A stretch of 10,184 nucleotides of DNA from assembly GCA_016193165.1 (NCBI GenBank), contig JACPST010000213.1:1-10184 (forward strand), given 5' to 3'. Below the pieces are notes generated by a model. The model searched no databases, had not been told where the DNA came from, and saw only the letters and a list, made by a program, of their open reading frames with translations. Position numbers and translations under genes: made by a program. Source of the stretch: Deltaproteobacteria bacterium. Its GTDB lineage: Bacteria > Bdellovibrionota > JACOXK01 > 2-02-FULL-40-11. Shown piece by piece: positions 6,971 to 10,184 of this stretch. Position 1 is the stretch's first letter. Each line of letters opens with the position of its first letter.

Positions 6971-8617
6971 TTATTTTATGTTTCGCTCTAACCAAATTTG
7001 GTCAAAATACCAACGGTCCAAAGGATTCATTTGAATCCCTTTCACCTCATCTCTCCACATAGATTGATGGGCGTAGACATAAAGAGGGATAATGGCAGTA
7101 TCTTCCTCCAGTAAAATCTTTTGGGCTTTGTTGTACAGATCCACTCTTTTTGAGTAATCTAAAATAACTTTAGCTTTTTCAGTGAGTGAGTCAAATTTTG
7201 AGTTTCCCCAGTGCGTGTGGTTATTGTCGCTATAGGAAGTAAAAAGACTCATAAAATTATCTGGATCTGGATAATCAGCATTCCACCCCAAGCGAAACAA
7301 ATGAAAAGAAGCTGTCTCAGGAGACTTGTGAGAGGATTGAAGGGAGTTATTATACACTTTCCATTCTTGGTTATCGATGACCATAGAAACGCCTAAATTC
7401 TTTTTCCACTGAGCTTGTAAGTCTTCAGCAATGGTTTTGTGGGCTTCATTGGTGTTGTACATAAATGTAAGTGTTGGAAAAGGTTCTTTGGTTTTAGAGT
7501 GAACCCACGTTGGATTGGACTCTTTCTTCTCATATCCTGCTTTTTTCATCCATTCTTGGGCTTGGGCAACATTGAGCTTGTATCCCAACTCAGGATTATA
7601 TCCTTGCATGCCCATCGGGATCAAAGAAGAACTTGGCAAATCCCCTTTTTGAAGCATCTCTGTAATTTGATTTCGGTTGATGGAACTGGCGAGCGCTTTT
7701 CGAACATAAGGATTATTGAGCGGAGCTTTTTTGGTGTTGATTCCAATATAATACGTACTTAAGAAATTTCCTGAATGAAACTCTGGAGTCTGTTTAAGTT
7801 TGGGAATATCGAGAGGCGGTACTTGTATGATGATATCTAATTTCCGTGTTTGATAAAGGCTCAAAGCAGTCGATTGTTCCACAATCATAAAACATTCTAC
7901 TTTTTTTAGTTTCCCCTTCGCGTCATAGTAATTTTCATTTCGTTCGAGGGTGAGTTGATAATCATGTTTCCATTGAACCAGCTTAAAAGGTCCTTCTGTA
8001 ACGATATGTTCAGGCTCTGTCCAGCGATCTCCCCATTGATCGATCACGTCTTTTCGCAGGGGAGAAAGGCTTGAAAAAGTCGAGACATGTAGGAAATAAG
8101 AAACAGGTTTTTCAAGAGTGATTTGGAAAGTATGATCATCTAAAGCTTTGATCCCAACTTTCGAAAAATCTTTAATCTTTCCTTCGTTAAAAGCCTTTGC
8201 GTTTTTGACATCGAATAAAAAATACGCATATTCTGCGGCTGTGGCTGGATCAATCAGGCGCCGCCAGGAGTATTCAAAATCATGGGCGGTGACTTTTTTT
8301 CCATCTGTCCACAAAATATCGTTTCTTAAGGTAAAGGTATAGACTTTTCCCCCTTTTGTGATTCTCCAAGACTTTGCAACTTTAGGAACGATTTTAAGAT
8401 CGGCTGTGGAAATATCATAATCTGTGAGGCTATCCATGATGTTTTCGATGACCAAATTAGACGTTGTATCGGTGGCTTTCGATGGATCTAAAGAAGGAGG
8501 CTCTGTGCCTAAATTAAAATAGAGGGTGTCATTTGTGAGCTTAAACCGTGAAGAACAGGATAAAAATAAAGGTAAGCTGATTAAGACAAGGCCGAGTAAA
8601 GTGCTGATTTTTTTCAT
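6971..8617 (-). CDS. oppA: Peptide ABC transporter substrate-binding lipoprotein (family 5)
   Basis: This encodes 548 residues. A lipoprotein signal peptide ends in LFLS-Cys21, so the mature protein is lipidated at Cys21; Ser follows at +2. The family-5 binding-protein pattern begins at about 32 (YFNLGTEPPSLDPSKATD). The signature lies at about 80-103, and GWNADYPDPDNFMSLF near residue 450 carries the ligand-anchoring aspartate region. It is close to the second binding protein encoded at 3486-5078, and together they bracket the permeases, so one probably arose by duplication. It is the first gene of the cassette. The ATG at 8617 has no Shine-Dalgarno upstream (preceding bases AAGCATAAACT). 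With a promoter whose predicted start is about 3 nt before the ATG, translation may be leaderless. Specificity (oligo- or dipeptide, or another family-5 ligand) cannot be read from sequence. Confidence 0.92.
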   Translation of the reverse strand: MKKISTLLGLVLISLPLFLSCSSRFKLTNDTLYFNLGTEPPSLDPSKATDTTSNLVIENIMDSLTDYDISTADLKIVPKVAKSWRITKGGKVYTFTLRNDILWTDGKKVTAHDFEYSWRRLIDPATAAEYAYFLFDVKNAKAFNEGKIKDFSKVGIKALDDHTFQITLEKPVSYFLHVSTFSSLSPLRKDVIDQWGDRWTEPEHIVTEGPFKLVQWKHDYQLTLERNENYYDAKGKLKKVECFMIVEQSTALSLYQTRKLDIIIQVPPLDIPKLKQTPEFHSGNFLSTYYIGINTKKAPLNNPYVRKALASSINRNQITEMLQKGDLPSSSLIPMGMQGYNPELGYKLNVAQAQEWMKKAGYEKKESNPTWVHSKTKEPFPTLTFMYNTNEAHKTIAEDLQAQWKKNLGVSMVIDNQEWKVYNNSLQSSHKSPETASFHLFRLGWNADYPDPDNFMSLFTSYSDNNHTHWGNSKFDSLTEKAKVILDYSKRVDLYNKAQKILLEEDTAIIPLYVYAHQSMWRDEVKGIQMNPLDRWYFDQIWLERNIK

Positions 8618-8626
8618 AGTTTATGC

Positions 8627-8655
8627 TTTTTAGCGTATCGTTCTGCCGAAGTCAA
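8627..8655 (-). promoter_or_regulatory. Possible promoter of the peptide importer operon
   Basis: On the minus strand TTGACT (8655-8650) and TAAAAA (8632-8627) are 17 bp apart. The -35 is good and the -10 moderate (4 of 6). The predicted start, about 8620, almost touches the ATG at 8617, consistent with the missing Shine-Dalgarno. Confidence 0.45.
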
Positions 8656-8665
8656 TGAAGGTTTG

Positions 8666-8696
8666 TTGACGCGTTGGGAGAGGTGTGGTATTTAAT
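8666..8696 (+). promoter_or_regulatory. Possible promoter of the TusA-like gene
   Basis: TTGACG (8666-8671) is followed by TTTAAT (8691-8696, 5 of 6) at 19 bp, or by the poorer TATTTA (8689-8694) at 17 bp. Transcription would start at about 8703, within a few bases of the ATG at 8705, which also lacks a properly spaced Shine-Dalgarno. It is back-to-back with the importer promoter. Confidence 0.45.
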
Positions 8697-8704
8697 CAGC
8701 CGGT

Positions 8705-8941
8705 ATGGAATTTTACGAAACGACTAAAAAACTAGACTTAAGAAGCGCGATTTGCCCTTCTACGTTTTCCAAAACCAAACAAGCATTGACCGAAATGGGT
8801 AGCGGGGATATTTTGCAAGTCCGTTTAAACTCCGGTGAACATATGGAAAATGTTCCTCCAGCGGTTTTAAATCTAGGACATCAGGTTTTGGATATCATTA
8901 AAGATGGCAACTCATATCTTCTCTACATTATGAAGCAATAA
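8705..8941 (+). CDS. TusA/SirA-family sulfur-carrier-like protein
   Basis: This encodes 78 residues, the normal length for this small alpha/beta family, whose members carry persulfide sulfur on a conserved cysteine. Strand 1 is LDLRSAICP (10-18). The cysteine is Cys17, followed by PSTFSKTKQAL where classical TusA has Cys-Pro-x-Pro. The threonine in place of the second proline, and the following F-x-K-T-K, fit the TusA-like subfamily I know with 'CPxTFVKTKLAL'. The rest follows the family: GDILQVRL, ENVPPAVLNLGHQVLDI and a final YLLYIMK strand. An in-frame TAA 12 bases upstream fixes the start at the ATG at 8705. The partner (a cysteine desulfurase or sulfur acceptor) is not in the window, so its role as a carrier is family-level inference. 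It is probably co-transcribed with ald, 56 bp downstream. Confidence 0.88.
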   Translation: MEFYETTKKLDLRSAICPSTFSKTKQALTEMGSGDILQVRLNSGEHMENVPPAVLNLGHQVLDIIKDGNSYLLYIMKQ

Positions 8942-8997
8942 AAGGTGATATGTCCGAAGGGTATCGGCTTCCTCTTTACATTGAAAGTTTTTAAATC

Positions 8998-10104
8998 ATG
9001 ATTGTTGGTGTTCCAAAAGAAATTAAAAATAATGAAAACCGTGTGGGCTTGGTCGTTGCGGGCGTAAAAACGCTGACGCAATACGGGCACAAGGTTTTAG
9101 TTGAAAAGAACGCAGGCGTGGGGTGCGGCATTCAAGACGAAGATTATCGTCAAGCCGGGGCAGAGATGGTTGATTCTGCCAAAACTATTTTTGATGAAGC
9201 GGATTTGATTGTGAAAGTGAAGGAACCTGTTGAACCCGAATTAAACTATGTGAGACCGAATCAAGTTCTTTTTACCTTCTTGCACTTGGCGGCTGTTCCT
9301 TCTTTAGCAACGGCGCTGGTTGAAAAAAAAGCAACCGCCATTGCGTATGAAACAATTCAACTTCCAGATTTATCTCTTCCAGTTTTAAAACCCATGAGTG
9401 AAGTGGCAGGAAAGCTTGCCACCCAAATTGGAGCTTATTTTTTACAAAAGGATAAAGAAGGGAAAGGAAAAGGAATTCTTCTCGGCGGAGTTCCGGGGGT
9501 CAAGCGAGGGCAAGTCACAATTATTGGGGGTGGCATTGCTGGGATGAATGCCGCTAAAATTGCGATTGGGATGGGAGCAGAAGTAACGCTTGTTGATCGA
9601 GATGTGAAGCGGCTCGAATATTTAGATGATATTTTTGGAACACGGATTAAGACCTTAATGTCTAATATTTCTAATGTGGAAGAGTCGGTTCAAGAATCAG
9701 ATATGGTGATTGGAGCTGTTCTTGTGACGGGCGCCAAAGCGCCAAAACTTGTGACACGCGATATGGTTTTAGGAATGGAAGCCGGTTCTGTGCTCCTCGA
9801 TATTTCTATTGATCAAGGGGGTTGCATTGAGACGATGAAACCTACAACTCATGATCATCCTACTTTTGAAATCAATGGCGTGATTCATTATGGTGTGACC
9901 AATATTCCCGCGGCGGTTGCTCGAACATCTACCTATGCGCTTACCAATGTGACATTTCCTTATGTTCTTCAACTGGCCAACAAAGGATTTGAAAGAGCCA
10001 TTCGCGAAAATGAAGCGCTCTATAAAGGGGTCAACGTGTGCCACGGAAAAATTACCTATAAAACGGTGGCAGATGATCTAGGTCTTAAGTTTGAGAAGTT
10101 GTGA
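8998..10104 (+). CDS. ald: Alanine dehydrogenase
   Basis: This encodes 368 residues, full length for the family (about 370). The enzyme (EC 1.4.1.1) interconverts L-alanine, NAD+ and water with pyruvate, ammonium and NADH in the cytoplasm. The N-terminus [17 protein letters not shown] is the family signature, with substrate-binding Arg15. Lys75 (in VKVKEP) and His96 (in FTFLHLA) are the known pyruvate-binding/catalytic residues. The Rossmann motif [14 protein letters not shown] at about 176-189 ends at Asp200 in LVDRD, marking NAD rather than NADP preference. Asp272 in IDQGGC corresponds to the catalytic aspartate (Asp270 in the mycobacterial enzyme). The closing region [14 protein letters not shown] is also typical. 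All key residues are intact. The ATG has only a weak GAAAG site upstream. With the neighbouring peptide importer it would let the cell use peptide-derived alanine as carbon and nitrogen. Confidence 0.96.
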   Translation: MIVGVPKEIKNNENRVGLVVAGVKTLTQYGHKVLVEKNAGVGCGIQDEDYRQAGAEMVDSAKTIFDEADLIVKVKEPVEPELNYVRPNQVLFTFLHLAAVPSLATALVEKKATAIAYETIQLPDLSLPVLKPMSEVAGKLATQIGAYFLQKDKEGKGKGILLGGVPGVKRGQVTIIGGGIAGMNAAKIAIGMGAEVTLVDRDVKRLEYLDDIFGTRIKTLMSNISNVEESVQESDMVIGAVLVTGAKAPKLVTRDMVLGMEAGSVLLDISIDQGGCIETMKPTTHDHPTFEINGVIHYGVTNIPAAVARTSTYALTNVTFPYVLQLANKGFERAIRENEALYKGVNVCHGKITYKTVADDLGLKFEKL

Positions 10105-10110
10105 CGAATT

Positions 10111-10138
10111 TTGACATTCCTCTATTTCTAAGTACAAT
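10111..10138 (+). promoter_or_regulatory. Sigma-70 promoter for a transcript leaving the window
   Basis: TTGACA (10111-10116) and TACAAT (10133-10138) are separated by 16 bp, 11 of 12 consensus positions. The start would be near 10145. The 40 bases that follow include GGGGGGCTGAACG but no usable coding frame: an ATG at 10151 closes after six codons. The product, protein or RNA, lies mostly outside the window. Confidence 0.72.
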
Positions 10139-10184
10139 TAAGATATAGTTATGAAAATTTTGGGGGGCTGAACGTTATCCTAAA

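Noticed and set aside
9769..10044. A 91-codon minus-strand open frame.
   Set aside because: It lies wholly inside ald, whose catalytic motifs are intact on the other strand.
10151..10184. tmRNA or SRP RNA 5' end suggested by the GGGGGGCTGA run.
   Set aside because: The expected conserved TTCGAC box of tmRNA is absent in the visible bases, and too little sequence remains for an SRP call.
1..10184. CRISPR array, tRNA, rRNA, insertion sequence or prophage features.
   Set aside because: No direct-repeat arrays, cloverleaf-like sequences, transposase or integrase motifs, or flanking target duplications were seen on either strand.

Overview
The window suggests a Gram-negative bacterium with an AT-rich genome (GC near 40% by eye). 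It encodes a probable outer-membrane beta-barrel, a lipoprotein substrate-binding protein and inner-membrane permeases, and it has consensus-like sigma-70 promoters and one very good sigma-54 promoter. The HAMP protein with an 'FQ-RY' N-terminal motif recalls proteins common in deltaproteobacterial, Nitrospirota and Omnitrophota-type genomes. That placement is a guess from family memory; the sequence alone does not fix the phylum.

Left block (about 1-3103, minus strand): a perfect TTGACA-16-TATAAT promoter at 3076-3103 reads leftward into four closely spaced genes. They encode a membrane-anchored protein with a probable beta-propeller and FN3-like C-terminus (1790-3028), a two-helix HAMP protein without an output domain (1231-1779), a small soluble helical/coiled-coil protein (834-1205) and a secreted beta-barrel-like protein cut off by the window edge (1-776). 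Nothing in the block has a function I can name. Together it looks like an uncharacterised envelope-spanning module. The barrel gene's Shine-Dalgarno lies inside two alternative hairpins.

Central intergenic region (3029-3485): besides the leftward promoter, it holds on the plus strand a near-consensus -24/-12 promoter (3230-3246), followed about 85 bp later by a strong Rho-independent terminator (3330-3369). No coding frame lies between them. The predicted transcript, about 113 nt, begins almost exactly at the base of a 5' hairpin. This is a candidate sigma-54-dependent small RNA and the most interesting element in the window.

Right-centre block (3486-8617, minus strand): a peptide ABC importer cassette ordered lipoprotein binding protein, OppB, OppC, second binding protein. 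The two binding proteins are paralogues; one is a lipoprotein and the other appears to be anchored by an N-terminal membrane segment. No ATPase gene is present in the cassette.

Right block (8705-10184, plus strand): a TusA/SirA-family protein divergent from the importer, then alanine dehydrogenase (ald). A strong sigma-70 promoter just past ald drives something beyond the window. Peptide uptake, alanine deamination to pyruvate and ammonium, and a sigma-54 RNA make a plausible amino-acid/nitrogen-use neighbourhood, but that link is inference.
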